Below are positions 11,913-23,945 of a DNA stretch of 64,000 nt, in pieces (the stretch's first letter is position 1; every line of letters starts with the position of its first letter). The translations under genes were made by a program, and so were the position numbers. The DNA is from Camelus bactrianus (lineage: Eukaryota; Chordata; Mammalia; Artiodactyla; Camelidae), in contig NC_133541.1 in the NCBI RefSeq assembly GCF_048773025.1, positions 115,041,912 to 115,105,911 on the forward strand, written 5' to 3'. The notes beneath the pieces are model-generated. The model did not search any database. It was not told where the DNA came from and worked only from the letters and a program-made list of their open reading frames with translations.

Positions 11913-12784
11913 AGAAAACTCTGGATCTTTGAGTGTGCGTGTGTTGGGGAAGGATTGTTTAAAACAAAAACAAAAACAGGTTTTAGTCCTGGCTCTTCTG
12001 CTAGCCAGCTGAGCATCCCTGAGCAAGTCTCAGTACCACTAAGTTCCTACCTGCCTAATGCCTCTCAAGGTTGCTAGAAGAAAGATCCTATGAAAATGAT
12101 TTGTCGGTCATCATACACATGCAGGTGATTTTATCTGGGTCTGTCTTCCCTTGAATGCACACATATCCTTAGGGTCGCTCTTTGGTGGCCCCCAGACCCA
12201 CACCTCCCTAAGATGTCCCTTTCCTGGGCATTGATTCTCATCTCTGTTTTTGGCTGTTGAGCCCTTACCTGGGAAGGAAATCCAGTCCTGCAGTGAGTAG
12301 TAGTCAAGGGGGCTGAAGAGCCCCAGCCCAGGCTCAGTGGGCGTTGCACCCACAGGCATGGGGAAGCAGAGGAAGGGGCAGGAGAAAGTGGAGAGAGGAA
12401 CTTGTGAAAATGGCAACAAGGAAGGGGGAGGGAGGGGGTCATGTGCCAGGCTGGGCTTCCAGGGGTCCAGGGCTGATTTGCTGGGGTAGCTGGGTCTGGG
12501 CTGCAGATTGCAGGCTGATTGCAACAGATTCGCCAGGACCTAAAAGGGGCCTCGTCAGAGCACATGAATACAGCACTGAGTGTTCCAATTCTCTCATCCT
12601 GGGGATAGAGCCAATCAAACAGAAAGGGTCAGGGGGGAGAGGCACTATGAATAACCTGCCTCCTTTACCATCACTGTGCTTCAAAACAGCACTTGGTCCC
12701 GTTTCCACTTGTTTTTTCCTCTGTCAGGGACTCAAGGGCTGGCACTTGAGAGGGATGACATGTTCTTTAGTGTCTGAGACGCCC
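11913..12784. other. Unassigned GC-richer stretch
   Basis: The segment 12110-12870 has few stop codons, with open frames of 137-173 codons overlapping on both strands. The translations are low in complexity and resemble no protein I know. I treat them as composition effects. Confidence 0.45.
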
Positions 12785-13008
12785 CTGTGTTGCTGCCCAC
12801 CCCATCCTGATGTTTTTTGTCTCATCGCTCAGCCCTCTTCTTTCATACCACTTATCACAAGCTGAAATTGTCTGATAAATAATTATTTACAAAAAAAACT
12901 GCTCTCTCCACTAGACTGTGCCATGAAATCAGGAACCTTATATAACTTGTTCATTCCTGTAGTTCCAGCACCTGGCAGGGTAGTACATGGTAATCTTCAA
13001 AAAATCTT
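12785..13008 (+). mobile_element. L2 LINE 3' end
   Basis: 'cataccacttatcacaagctgaaattgtctg', 'ctccactagactgtgccatgaaatcaggaacctt' and 'ccagcacctggcagggtag' follow the L2 3' UTR in order. Confidence 0.85.
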
Positions 13009-13014
13009 TATTGG

Positions 13015-13265
13015 GGAGTGGGATGGATACATACCATTTACCAAGGACCCTCTATGTGCCAGGCAAGGAGCTCAGAGCTGGACAGGCATTTCTCATCTTC
13101 TCTTACCAATAATTCTGTGAAGGAAGTATGACCATCTTTATTTTACTGGTTAGAAAACTAAAGCTCAGGCTGGTAAAGTAACATGTTCCTGGTCACACAG
13201 TCAAGCTGGGATTCTAATCTGAGCTTGATTGATTCCAAAGCATAGGCTCTTAGTCGCCATACCAT
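13015..13265 (-). mobile_element. MIR SINE, nearly full length
   Basis: Reverse-complement MIR: 'ctatgtgccaggcaaggagc', 'aattctgtgaaggaag', 'tttactggttagaaaactaaagctc', 'ggtcacacagtcaagctgggattc' and 'ccaaagcataggctcttag'. Confidence 0.85.
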
Positions 13266-13869
13266 GAATAAAATATGCTTTATCTGCAGTGCCAGCATTA
13301 GTTGATTGCTTCTAGGAGCCCTTAGCTAGAAGAGTATTGAAGCAGTTTCCTGACTTAGTGGGAAGAGTGCTGAGATCAATTAGTAATGTCTGCAAGGGAT
13401 GAGGAGGGATGTCTAGTGGTACATGTGCTGTCTGTTTGCCATTCTTATATCACTCCTTAAAGACGTAAAAAAAGAAAAGGAGAAAGAGAGAGAACAACCA
13501 GGAGGCAGAGTGTTCAGCTGCTTTTCTGGCACTAGTTTTCACTCCTTTTTACTGCACTTCTCTTTGTAATGGGAACACAGGAGGATTGTTTGGAGGATAG
13601 AATGCAATCGTAGGTAGGAACTAGCTTTGAAGAGTCTTGCAAGCAAAGGTTGAGAGGTTGCTCTGTGAGCTGACGTCATGATGATTGGGGGATCTGCAAG
13701 TCATGTGATACTTCTGTGGGACCCCAATACCTCTGTGCAAATATGCTGTTATTATTTTCCAAAGGGCTTCAGTGAACGATGGAGCAGGGAAAGCCTTTGC
13801 AATCTACTGGTCATGCAGTAATCACCATGTGTTTACTCTGCCCATCAGAAACCTGGGAGGGAGCACAGT
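13266..13869. other. Unassigned non-coding stretch
   Basis: No repeat or gene recognised. Confidence 0.4.
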
Positions 13870-14085
13870 TAAGATTGGGGCTTGTAGAGTTTAGGTCCCC
13901 ATTTTGCCACTTATTGTGTAAACTTGGATAAATATAACCTCTTTGAGCCTTGGTGGCTTCTTTAAAATAGCATGGCTTAGGGACCTTTTGTGGGAATTAA
14001 AGTCCTTCCACAAAGCATGGAAGGAAACAGTTTGGCACTGGTATACAGCAAGCACTCAATGCATGTTTGTTATTGTCTGTGAGGA
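13870..14085 (+). mobile_element. MIR SINE
   Basis: 'ttttgccacttattgtgtaaacttggataa' through 'cagcaagcactcaatgcatgtttgttattg' follows MIR from core to 3' end. Confidence 0.7.
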
Positions 14086-14499
14086 ACCTATATGCCTTTT
14101 TGGAAACTGGAAAATCAGGGCAGTTACCTGAATCTATCTGTATTGCCCCAAACCAGATAATTAGTGGTTTTTCTTTTTTGTTTGTTTTTTCCCCCTAGTT
14201 TACCTCTGGGTGTTTTGAATACCCAGCCTTAGTGTTTTCAGGACCGGAAAAGAGAAGGGCAGGGTTGCTCAGAGCTGTCTATCTCATTGAGCTACACAGT
14301 GTCTGGTCCTCACTGCTGCTGTAAGTCTTCTCTCTAAATGGCGGGGAACCCATCCTCCCACTGGGAGCCGAAATCTGTGTTTTGGGGATATAAAGTTGGG
14401 CAGTGCTCCACTTGCCCACAATGGAAACCCACTGGTCCCGGACAGACCTCCTCCCCCTGTTTTCTAAATGGCTTAGATCACAGTTACCTGTGATGGTGG
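14086..14499. other. Unassigned non-coding stretch
   Basis: No repeat or gene recognised. A T-rich tract lies near 14168-14193. Confidence 0.4.
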
Positions 14500-14715
14500 C
14501 TACTTTACTGAACACCAAGTGCGTGCTGGAAATTTATGCTCTTGACAGCCCTTTAGGGCAGCCGCTATTCCCATCCTGGCTCTGCAGGTGAGGCGAATGC
14601 AGCTAGTTTATTTAAGTTACTTGTCCATTGCCAGCTCATGGCAGAGCTGAGATTCAAACCCAGGCCAGCCAGACCTCAGCAGCCCTGTGCCTACCACCAA
14701 GCCACACTGTATCCC
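14500..14715 (-). mobile_element. MIR SINE
   Basis: Reverse-complement MIR: 'ctgaacaccaagtgcgtgc', 'ttaagttacttgtccattgccagctcatggcagagctgagattcaaacccagg', ending near 'caccaagccacactgtatc'. Confidence 0.75.
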
Positions 14716-14804
14716 GGAAACTCTTTCTTAATGAAGACGTCTGCTTGGCAGAGGGAGTGGAATGCCAGATGTGTAAGTAAGTCGGGGACTGTGAGAGACC
14801 GTGG

Positions 14805-14975
14805 AGGGATGGGAGTTGGGGTTCTCACTCTTGCTGCACACCTGAATCACTCGAAGACATTCATTAGCTAGAGGTGCTTGGTCCGACCCCCAAAGGCCTT
14901 AATGCTCTTGATCTAGAAGGGGGGTGGAACTTCCCAGATGGTTCCGATAGGTTTCCAGGCTTGAACCAGTGGAGC
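14805..14975. mobile_element. MER5-type hAT-Charlie fragment
   Basis: 'ttctcactcttgctgcacacctgaatcac' and 'cccagatggttccgatagg' correspond to MER5A, a short non-autonomous hAT element. It is diverged. Confidence 0.6.
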
Positions 14976-15874
14976 TTCAGGGGAAGGTCAGGAAGGATTT
15001 AGCAGATTCCGTGTGGTTAGGCACATTGCCAGCCCCTCCTTGGGAGGGGCTGATTCACATTGCAGGTGGTGTACCTTCATCTCACTATCCCCAGTTGCAG
15101 GCTGTGGGCAACGGGGCTTGACAACACTGCAGGGTGCTGGGTGGGTAAACAGCTTGTAAAGTGCCATTTAAGCGGGATGAAGGAAGTGTTCCTGGGGCTT
15201 TGCAGTGACCCCATTTCAATTTCAGTGTGGTAGTGCTCTGGGCCACATCCCTAGCTGTTCCGGACCATCAGTAACCACTGGGGACCAGAGTTCAAAGTAT
15301 CTGCTTGCACAGCCTGGGGTAACCGGGGAACTCTGACTGCCTCATCTTCTGGTTGAGGAACAGTGTGAGTGGATGCATAATTAGAACCATTAACTGGCTC
15401 TCAATATGGAGAATGAGATTTGTGGCTCCCTCTCACAAAGGAAATATGAAACAGTAAACACACTTCCAGTTATGGATGGGGCTAGACACACCATTAAGCT
15501 GAATGCTAATGGCTGTCTCCTGCTTCCTGTGAACATTTCACCGTGGCAACCAGCAGGTGCCCTTTTCTCGCCTTCTCTTTCATTTTCCCATAATTCTCTT
15601 CTGCCACGGCTTTTTGGATGATAATGGGCACACGCCCGAGACAGTAGTTAAAAGGAGAATTAGATTTTTTTTTTAAAAAAAAAAAAAAAGCAAATCAGAT
15701 TGGAGTAGGTTTCCAGCTTTTCACGCTATTTGCTTGTAGGATGTAGCAATCTCAGGTACTGAGAACCGGCCAAGACAGGTGAACATCTTTAATTGATGTG
15801 AGTATCTTTAATATACTGCATAGTAAGGGCATTAAGCCTGGCCTGACTTCTGAAGCTTCGTCACTAAATTCTGG
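14976..15874. other. Unassigned non-coding stretch
   Basis: No gene seen. A T10-A15 tract at 15665-15689 forms a symmetrical A/T block; otherwise the sequence is unremarkable. Confidence 0.45.
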
Positions 15875-16160
15875 GAGCAACATAGTTTAGGGGTCAAGAA
15901 TAAGAGCCCAGGAGTTTGACACTTTTGGATATAAATTCTATGTGGTTGCCTAAAAGCTAGGTAAGTAAATTTTCCTCTGTGTGCCTGCTTTCCTCCTATG
16001 TAAATCAGGGCTAATAATAACCACCATCTCATAGGGCTGTTGTGCAGGGGGTGGAGATGGGGTGGGGTAAGGGAGTGGGCTGGTTAATGAAAAATGTGTC
16101 TAAAGCTCCTAGTATAGTGCTGGGCACATAGTAGGTGCTCAATAAATGGTTCTGATGATG
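15875..16160 (+). mobile_element. MIR SINE
   Basis: 'aagaataagagcccaggagtttgac', 'tgcctgctttcctcctatgtaaatcagggctaataataacc' and 'ctgggcacatagtaggtgctcaataaatgg' mark a MIR in + orientation. A G-rich insert near 16042-16080 lengthens it. Confidence 0.85.
16047..16079 (+). other. G-quadruplex motif
   Basis: Four or more G-runs (16047-16051, 16059-16062, 16064-16067, 16071-16073, 16077-16079) separated by loops of 1-7 bases fit the G4 sequence rule. The motif lies inside the MIR. Confidence 0.6.
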
Positions 16161-16171
16161 ATGGTGATGAG

Positions 16172-16360
16172 TAACACTCTCTGGGCGATTTTAGGCCAGT
16201 GACTTCCCTGAGCTCCAAATCCTTCATGTGTACAAGTCAGGCTAACAACAGTACCTGGGTCATTTGTTTAAAGCTTTGGATAGGAATTAAATGATGAAGA
16301 GTACGTGGGACAGGGCTTGGCACATAATAAGAGTTCAATAAGGACTTGCTGAAATGAATG
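16172..16360 (+). mobile_element. MIR SINE
   Basis: A second MIR directly after the first: 'gattttaggccagtgacttccctgagctcc', 'gtgtacaagtcaggctaacaacagtacc' and 'cttggcacataataagagttcaataagg'. Confidence 0.8.
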
Positions 16361-16984
16361 GGAAAAAAATGCTATATTGGCTGAAGAAGCTCAATTATCA
16401 AACCTGAAGCATTTACTGTTAGACCTGGAGGGAGAAAAACACCAGGAGCCTTGGCCCTTTTGTCAGTTACATGTTTTAGCAGTGGTAGACCTTCCTTTGC
16501 TTCCCCTCTCCCTGTCTCGCCCGATCCTCTTAGCCCTTATCAAGAGCGGGTACTGAAAAGGAGAAAACATGGTGCTGACATACATAGATGAAATCCCAGT
16601 ATCACAATGGGCACCATGCAAGGACTCAGACGGGAAGGACCATAAATTACAGAGCCGCCTGCACACAGTCACTAAGCTAGTAAAGCTGGCTGTGGGCTCT
16701 TGGTCCCCTGCCCCAGCCCCTCACGTGTCCGGGGTCCTCACCCGAGCCTTACCCTCTCTGCTCCCCACCTAGCGCCCCCTCCCGGGTCTGTTCTCCAGGG
16801 CAGTGACTCATACTCTGAATCTGCCTCTTCTCAGTCTTCTGCCAACTCCAGCTCCCCTGGCTTCCCTGTCTGAGCTCTCCCTGGATGAAAACAACCCGGT
16901 AAGCCAGGCACTGACATACCTGCTTAGTCAGTGACTCACGGGAGTAACTGAAATGCCTTTTAGATAGCATTTATGGTTTTAATT
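16361..16984. other. Unassigned non-coding stretch
   Basis: No repeat or gene recognised. Short open frames of 67-73 codons overlap on both strands. Confidence 0.4.
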
Positions 16985-17480
16985 TCTAATTATAAAAGGG
17001 AAACATGTTTATTTTAGAAAGCTTCAGGAAAAAAAAATTTCAGAGGAAGAAATCAAGCACACAAAAGGAAATAAAAATCCTGAGGCCCAGACGACATCCC
17101 AGGCCAATTAAATCAGAATTTCTCTGGTGGCGTCCGCATCATCGTGGTTTTTAAAAATTTCACAGGTGATTCCAATGTGCAGACAAGGCTGAGTCATCCA
17201 TTTAGAGGTATCTACTAATAACATTTTGAAGTATTTCCTTCATTTTATATTTGGATCATATTGTATATACAATTTAAAACCTGATTTTGTTTTCTTTGGC
17301 CTAACAATATATTATGAACACCTTCCCGAGTCATTTAATACTTTTCTGTGACATGATTTTATAAAGTGGCTTTGTAGTTTTCCATCTTATGGACGCACCA
17401 TAATTACTCTTAGCTTATTACCTATTATGAGACATTTTCCTAAATTTTGCTGATTAAAATAATACTCCTATCTCTGTTCG
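16985..17480 (-). mobile_element. Old LINE-1 3' region, minus strand
   Basis: 'caatatattatgaacaccttcccgagtcatttaatac', 'tagttttccatcttatggacgcaccataatta' and 'gacattttcctaaattttgctgattaaaataatac' are the reverse complement of an L1M-type 3' region. The MER5 fragment at 17088-17205 interrupts it. Confidence 0.65.
17088..17205. mobile_element. MER5A hAT fragment
   Basis: 'ccaattaaatcagaatttctctgg', a diverged 'gcatcatcgtggtttttaaaa' and 'cacaggtgattccaatgtgcag' match MER5A. It lies inside an older L1. Confidence 0.7.
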
Positions 17481-17489
17481 CTTACTTAG

Positions 17490-17585
17490 CTAACATGTAT
17501 ACTATGTAACCATATGCACAAGGTCCTGGATTCAATCCCGAGCACCTCCCTTAAAAACAAAAATAAAAACTCCCCAAACAAAAAT
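17490..17585 (+). mobile_element. Vic-1 SINE, partial
   Basis: 'atgcacaaggtcctggattcaatcccgagcacctccc' followed by an A-rich tail is the 3' two thirds of the SINE at 2258. The A-box half is missing or strongly diverged, so this looks like a 5'-truncated, older copy. Confidence 0.75.
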
Positions 17586-18574
17586 GGGCTCCTTTCACAT
17601 GGCCCATGCCTTCTCTTGGGTTTTATGAGTGAGCGCTGGAAGGCAGAGTCCCCTTTTGCCTTGGGCCTGGCTACCCTGGGTTGATGAGGCCAGGAGCGGC
17701 CAGTGCCTGCCTCTTGCTCTGTGAGCCCAGCTTAACTGAGCGGAGAGAGAGGACTGCTCTCCCCTGACATCCGAATGTCCATCCCAGAGAGGGACTGGCT
17801 GGTTTAGCTTGAGTCACATCAGCTCAATCAACTACTGCATCCAGTGAAATAAAGTTTAACGAGGGGCTGGGCCATTTATAAAGCACCTTATGTGGTAGTA
17901 GGTTGCACCTGGCACTCACAGGAAAGGGCGGGAAAATACTGGTAGGAAGACAAACCGGCAAAGAACTGTGTTCAGACTCACTGTCTTCCTAGCGTAGGAT
18001 TTCAGCTGGCCAAGTTAATTTGGGTTTTTATTTCTGTTGTTCATGGCATGTTCTTTCTAGCACTTTCTTGTCTGTCATTAAGGTAAACACTTGTTTCCAT
18101 TAAAATCTGACTTTTTAAAAACCCTTCCTCTTTGGTCATTGTTTCCCTGTAACTTTAAGATATGTCGATATCTTCACATTTATTGCCAAACTTCTCAAAT
18201 GAGGTCAACTTAGAAGCCTCCGTGCCTCAGCCATTTACTTGCTATAAATCCTCTTAAATATGGGGTCTGGACACACTCCTCCACTGAAGCAGCCTCTTGC
18301 AGGCCACTAATGACCCCTGTGTCACTGAATCTGCTGTTCTTTCTTAGCCACGTTCTCCTGGCCGCTGCACCATCTCCTAACGAGCAGTCTTACTTTCATG
18401 TGCGATCTCCATTTGGGGAGCAAAGAATGTCCTCACTAGGGGCCTGGAGAGACTGCTTTCGCTCCTGGCACTTCTGCCCTTTGGAGCTGTCTGGCTTTGT
18501 TCTCAGCCTATAAATAGAAGAGGGAATCATTGTTTGCCCCTCCACCTTTCATCTGGCTATATTTTGCCTTTGGC
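17586..18574. other. Unassigned non-coding stretch
   Basis: No gene recognised. 18220-18500 has a loose resemblance to a diverged old mammalian repeat ('ctcctccactgaagcagcctcttgc'), too weak to name. Confidence 0.4.
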
Positions 18575-18830
18575 TGGCAGAACAGACTTGTGGAGAGAGC
18601 ACACGATTTGGAACTGGACAAACTTGGGTTCATGTCCCAGCTCCACTGCTTACGTGCTGTGGGGCCTCCAGTGAGATGATTTTTTTTTTTCAAATATTTT
18701 TGAGCATTAGTTCCCTATCCTGTAAATGGAGGGAACCAGGAGCGCCTGCCTCGCAGGATGGCCCCATAGCTTCGTGAGTAACGTGGAAGCACAAAGCCCA
18801 GCACCCTGGTAGATGTTCAATAGGTGTGAG
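18575..18830 (+). mobile_element. MIR SINE
   Basis: 'gatttggaactggacaaacttgggttcatgtcccagctccactgc', 'ccctatcctgtaaatggagggaa' and 'tagatgttcaataggtg' give most of a MIR. A T-run is inserted at about 18680-18690. Confidence 0.85.
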
Positions 18831-21067
18831 TTCCCTTCCTCCCCAAAGATATTTGGTTTGTCCTCTATCACCTTGGGAGTCAGCATTGTGATGAATCACC
18901 ACATTTACACACCCTATAAAAGTTACCAAGTCATTATACATTTTTAAATGTATTCATGCTTTCCCATATTCTAAGGAAACTGGCTGTTAGAAATGAACTT
19001 AAAGCTAACTACTCTTGGGTAAGGCCTCCCTTACTTCTTCTATATAAACACTAGCTTTTCCTTTTGTTCCTTCTGGTGTACAGACATCTCTCCCCTGCCC
19101 CTTCCCATGCATCCTGTTCAGCACCTGCTCATTAACCTCATTTCCCTATGGAAAGAGCACACTCCCTTCTTTTAGGGATGGTTCCTCTTTCACAACATCT
19201 GGTCCTTGGGGGGGGACTAAGGAGTGTCATGTGACCAAAGCTTGACCAATCGTAGCCTCTCATCCCCTTGCCATGGCAACGGACTCAGCAGCAGCCATGT
19301 GACCCAACTTTGGTTTATTGGTATCCTCTTCTTGAATTTTACTTGTGGGTTCTGGGGGAGAGAAATCTTCTTTCTCCTTGGGCGTTGCTATTCTGGAGCT
19401 GCCTGTGCCAGGTCTCCTGCTGTGTGAATGAAACTCCTCCATCTTGGGAAAGAGTCCAACACATGGAGAGAAGCAAAGATCTGAGATACGGGGTGAGGAG
19501 GGAAGCAGGAGGGCGGGAGAGATGATATCATTACTTGATTTCCTGAGGACACTCTAGTTTTGGCCTTCCAAGAGAGAAGCCGGTGAATTCTGATTTTCCC
19601 TTAACCCAGATTGGGTTCAGTTTCTTCTCCTTGAAGTCATGGGCCCTCATAATATATTGGTCTTTTTAAAATAATGATTATCTTATAAATGAGAGTTGTG
19701 TGTATATCACAACAAAATCTGACAGCCAGTCCAAGTTGCTAATGAGGGATAGAGCCATAGATTGAATTCCTGCTACGGGCAAAAGGATCTGGGATTACAA
19801 AGCCCCTTCCACATTTGTATCACTGGAACCTTGCATAATTCCTGGAACATAGATGGTCCCAGTGTGTATATAGAAATGAAGCAGGGCATGAGGGGAGATC
19901 TGGTTGGTTCAGCTGGCCAGTCACTGTCCAGCCCAGGAGAGTCCCATTGGCTAGGCTGCTGACTCCCACCCATGTGGGCCTTGGCCAGTCTGCAGCCTGG
20001 CTCTCTGTAGGTCTGGCCGGTTGTGGGTAGGGACCTGTGATGCAGAAAGTAACCTCTTTTGCATAAGGAATTCTTTAATTTGACTGAAGGATGGCAGGTC
20101 TTGAGTCTCACAATGATGGCAGACTAGCAGCCTGGCACTTAGCTTGGCTTGTCTGGGCCATTTGAGCCCTCACTCAAGGGCTTGGAGGACTACTGGGGGA
20201 GCTCCAGAAAAAGCCGAGCTATTCCTGTCCTGCAGGGGGTCTCCCCTTGAGCTTCTCTTCCAGAGAAGGGTGGTGACCCCAGACAAAAGAAGCAGTTCTG
20301 GGAAGCCATGGGAGCCTGAGCACCTGCCAGAGGGTGGCTGACTCCAGAGAGACTCACTGAGATCTGCTGGTGAGAAGCCAGCCTGTGCCATGGGGAGGCC
20401 ATCCAGCCACACTGTGGCTCGTTGCCTCTGCTGGGGGTGAGAGCCTGGGAAAGCAATAACATTGCTGGTGTCGGCCTGTCTTTGGCCACGTCCCCAGGCT
20501 TTGTTCCCACTGTAAGCTGACACTGGTCAAGAGGGGCCTCTCACCTCCTCCTTGAGGGGTCAGGAGCGCTCAGGGGCTGAGTCTATTCTCAAACACGGAG
20601 CAGCTGCCTGTACAGGCTGCAGAGGGAACGTGAGGAAAGCAAACCCTGCAGAGTGGGCCTGGGGAGGAGGGCAGAGCCGGGGCTGTGCCTCCTCCAGGGG
20701 ACTTGGCTTTGGAGGGTTGGCATTTGAAGTTGACTTTATTCGTGGCCCTGTCTCCACAGCAACAGAGTTAACTGGGAGGCAGTGAACTGTATCCGAAGGG
20801 GCATAGGATAGGGGTCTGGAGACTTAGGGGTTTGCCCAGTTCTGTCTAAGCATCAGACTCCTCATGAGAAATTGAGGGAACTTGGGCCATATTCTCTTGG
20901 AGGATTTGTCTTTGTAAGTAATCACATTTCCCATCAAATGATTGATCTAAATTCACTTGCTGTATTGAGATGACCAATTTGGAAAAGGTGAGCCTCAGAG
21001 AGTTACCTTGTCTTTGTGGGCAGTAGAGGATGGATGAGGAGAAACATTGTTCCAGATGGAATGACAG
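18831..21067. other. Unassigned non-coding stretch
   Basis: The part from 20100 to 20790 is GC-rich with overlapping open frames of up to 117 codons on both strands. None resembles a known protein, and I see no convincing splice-site arrangement. Confidence 0.45.
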
Positions 21068-21079
21068 TAGTAATAACTG

Positions 21080-21141
21080 TAATAATAATAATAATAATAA
21101 TAACAATAACAACAACAACAACAACAACAACAATAACAAAA
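21080..21141 (+). repeat. (AAT)n-(AAC)n compound microsatellite
   Basis: AAT units change to AAC units about midway. On the minus strand the tract reads as a long leucine run, which is an artefact and not a protein. Confidence 0.95.
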
Positions 21142-21159
21142 TAACTATATTTAAAATCC

Positions 21160-21385
21160 TCACGCTGAGCCAGGCACTCTGTTAAGGACTTTATGGTACG
21201 TGACCTTCCTGATCTTTGACAGCACTCCTCTCCAGGATGGGTGTTACGAGTCCTGTTTTGGAGATGAAACTATTGAAGTTCAGAGAGGTTCAGTGACTTG
21301 CCCAGCATCTCACTATTAAAATGGGGGCAAAGCTGGGATTTGAAGCCAGGTCTGCTTCCTTCTAAACCCATGTTCTTGTCTATTC
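21160..21385 (-). mobile_element. MIR SINE
   Basis: Reverse-complement MIR: 'gagccaggcactctgttaagg', 'gttcagtgacttgcccagcatctcac' and 'gctgggatttgaagccaggtctg'. Confidence 0.85.
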
Positions 21386-21974
21386 TGTTATTAAGGAGGT
21401 AAGTGGTGCCTTCCACTTTCTGTGGTGAAAACATAGATACACAGAGGCAGCAATCAGTCACAGCCCTGCCTAGGAGACAGGGCTGGTTGTATCTCAGTTG
21501 TTAGTATGTCCTGTAACACTCCCAGGCATGAAGCCCCAGACTTTTTTTTTTTTTTTTCAATTTCTTTGCTCATTTTTCCCCATCACCCCCACCAAACTCA
21601 TGCTCTACTCAACACACATTCCTGCTCAAAATTCAGATACCATCGTATTTTTGAAGGTGGTCTCTAATTTCCAAGTAGTTAGCCACAATACCCTTCTGCT
21701 TAGATCACAGCACGTATCATATTCTGTAATATGTTTTAAGATTCATTTAATGAATATTTACGGGGTGATTCTGTGTGTTTGGCATTGTGTTAAGATCTTG
21801 TGGATTTTTTCCTGCCCACTTTCCTTGCCCTCCCGATACCCAACACATAATCAAATTCACAGATTACTTTGCAGAGATGGGTCTTCTTTCCCTTGAACCT
21901 CAGGTCATTGATAAAGGTTGGTACGTTAGAGATGCTCAGCAGCTATTTGTAAAGTGGACACATGACCCAGAACT
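21386..21974. other. Unassigned stretch, possibly L2-derived
   Basis: A T-run sits at 21541-21557. The C/T-rich text to 21860 faintly resembles L2, but not enough to call. Confidence 0.35.
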
Positions 21975-22145
21975 TACCCCACTTTTGAATAACTGCCTGT
22001 TTCTTCCCTGTAGGTCCCCCAATACATTTTTAGACTCTTGGGAACGGGAGCTGGATCTTTTTTTTTTTTTTTTTTTGCTTTTGCCCCCACTGCTGAGTAC
22101 AGAGAAGGAATTTAATACATGTTTATTGAATGAATGGGTAGTGAG
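21975..22145 (+). mobile_element. L2 LINE 3' end with poly(T) tract
   Basis: 'tagactcttgggaacgggagctgg' and 'aggaatttaatacatgtttattgaatgaatgg' match the L2 3' end. A T19 run (22058-22076) interrupts it. Confidence 0.55.
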
Positions 22146-23279
22146 AAGGATGAGTTCTGGGGAATGAATATGAATATGCTAATTCTATAGGTATTGATCA
22201 AGTCCCCACCATGTCTACCCCTGAGATCATTGCTTGAGTGGCCACGAGGAGTAACTACCATGTAGATCTCATGTCCTCAGGATCCATGTCTAGTGACCCG
22301 GCTTATGCTTACGAAGTAACACGGGAAAGATTCAGCAGAGGGACACCTGGCAGGTGCCAACCAGACACCCACCCTGTCCAGAATCACTGCTCGTCCCTGA
22401 CCGTGTCCTCTGCCCACCTGTGGCTCCAATTCCCACAGCTTTCCTCCTGTAGAGGACTCTCTGCCTCCTGGGAGAAATGAATGTGGCTTGTGAACAAGCT
22501 GTGAGTTCTTACAGAGATGAGTGCCCCATCAAACTCAACACAAACTAAAATAGGAAGATTGTGACCCTTCCTGAGCCCAGAATCACTGCTCTTACAAATG
22601 GAAAGAGCTAGAACAGGTCGTTTGGCCAGATTCTAATATTCTGTCTGCAGAAACCACTGTAGTGGGGTGGAACTATGGTAACAACTGGCGCCAGGATTCT
22701 CTTTTGGAGGAGAACTGTCTTGAGACCCTGAGGACAAAGTTGGCAGGAGAAAGTGATGGAGAGAACTGGTGTTTTGTTTCGTTTCATTTTGTTTGCATAA
22801 AAATAAATAGGGAATTTGCATGAGGAGACTTGAAGAAAGAGAGGGAATAGAAGAGGGAGGACCCAGCAGGGGAAGATTTGAACTTGAAATTTGTATTAGT
22901 GGAAATTTTAAGAACAGGGATGTATAATTTTTTTACTGCACATTTTTTCTTTTTTTTTTTTTTTTGTGGATGAGTCCTGCGAACCTTTCTCTGTCTTCAA
23001 CAAAGACACACACATACACACACACCCCTTGTATAAGTGGGTCTTGGTTGGGGGAGAAAAGAAAGCAATGGCAGAAAAAGTGCTGAGTTCCTTGTTTGTA
23101 TTGGCACAAACAGCCCACACGGATGGTGAGATTATCCAAAGATTAAAATAATTCAGTGTAAGCAGGTGATTAAAAAAAGAGGTAATAGGACATCCTCAGA
23201 AGAGTGGCAGGAATGAGGAGCTCATGTAGGATGGGGGCCTCAAACCAATTTTTATTTGACCTACAAAGAATAGGGGCAT
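22146..23279. other. Unassigned non-coding stretch
   Basis: A T-rich tract (22929-22966) and a short CA-rich tract (23005-23031) are present. No gene or other repeat recognised. Confidence 0.45.
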
Positions 23280-23645
23280 TCACTAGCGTTCTTTGGTTCT
23301 AAGTAACAGAAGTGGCTAAAAAGCAACTAAAGGACTTTATTAGCTGGATTCCGAGTACCTCACAGAACTGAAGAGATAGTGGAACAGTCAGGTCCCATCA
23401 AGCAGGAACGAGAGGGTACCTCTTCAGAGCATCCCCATGGGGGTGGATCAGCCCAGACTTTCGCTGTGCTAGTGAGGCTCCCACTGAGATCAGACCTCAG
23501 AGGGAGGACGTGCAGTGGAGGAGTCTGGGTCACACACGCCACCACCCATCCCCCTACTTGGCTGGACTACCATGGAGTCACTGACCATCATCACTGACCA
23601 TCTTCTCGTGACCACATGAGACAATAAGGGGAGATCCTTCAAAGA
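23280..23645. repeat. Unassigned old interspersed repeat (tentative)
   Basis: It starts 'ggttctaagtaacagaagtgg...aaaggactttattagctgg', similar in order to the segment at 4645. Family not known to me. Confidence 0.3.
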
Positions 23646-23901
23646 AAGGAAAAGGGTTACTTTCGCCAAAACGCAGAAGAAGGGATGCTGGGCGAGCAGA
23701 AACAGCAGATGCCCACACTTACAGGGCACCTCAGCTAGATGTTGCTGCTTTCTGTATTGTTTGTAAAAATTCTTAGCACAAGCACATGGTACAAAGTTCA
23801 ACCGTGCAAAAAGGTGTAAAGACAAAAATTGGGCTTCCTTTTCACCTCTCAGCTCAGTTTGTCCATAGAGGCCACCACTCTTTCCTGTGTGTCCTTCCAC
23901 A

Positions 23902-23933
<32 letters not shown>

Positions 23934-23945
23934 GCGCACACACAT
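23902..23945 (+). repeat. (CA)n microsatellite
   Basis: About 14 CA units, then TATGCG, then further CA units. Confidence 0.95.

Noticed and set aside
12110-12865. 173-codon plus frame with 137- and 144-codon minus frames
   Set aside because: All frames are long at once because the DNA is GC-rich and stop-poor. The 3' end of the plus frame runs into an L2 element.
20110-20790. Cluster of open frames up to 117 codons on both strands
   Set aside because: Same composition effect. The translations show no domain, and no initiation or splice pattern favours one frame.
20846-21163. Minus frame with a long leucine run, like a signal peptide
   Set aside because: The leucines come from the AAT/AAC microsatellite at 21080-21141.
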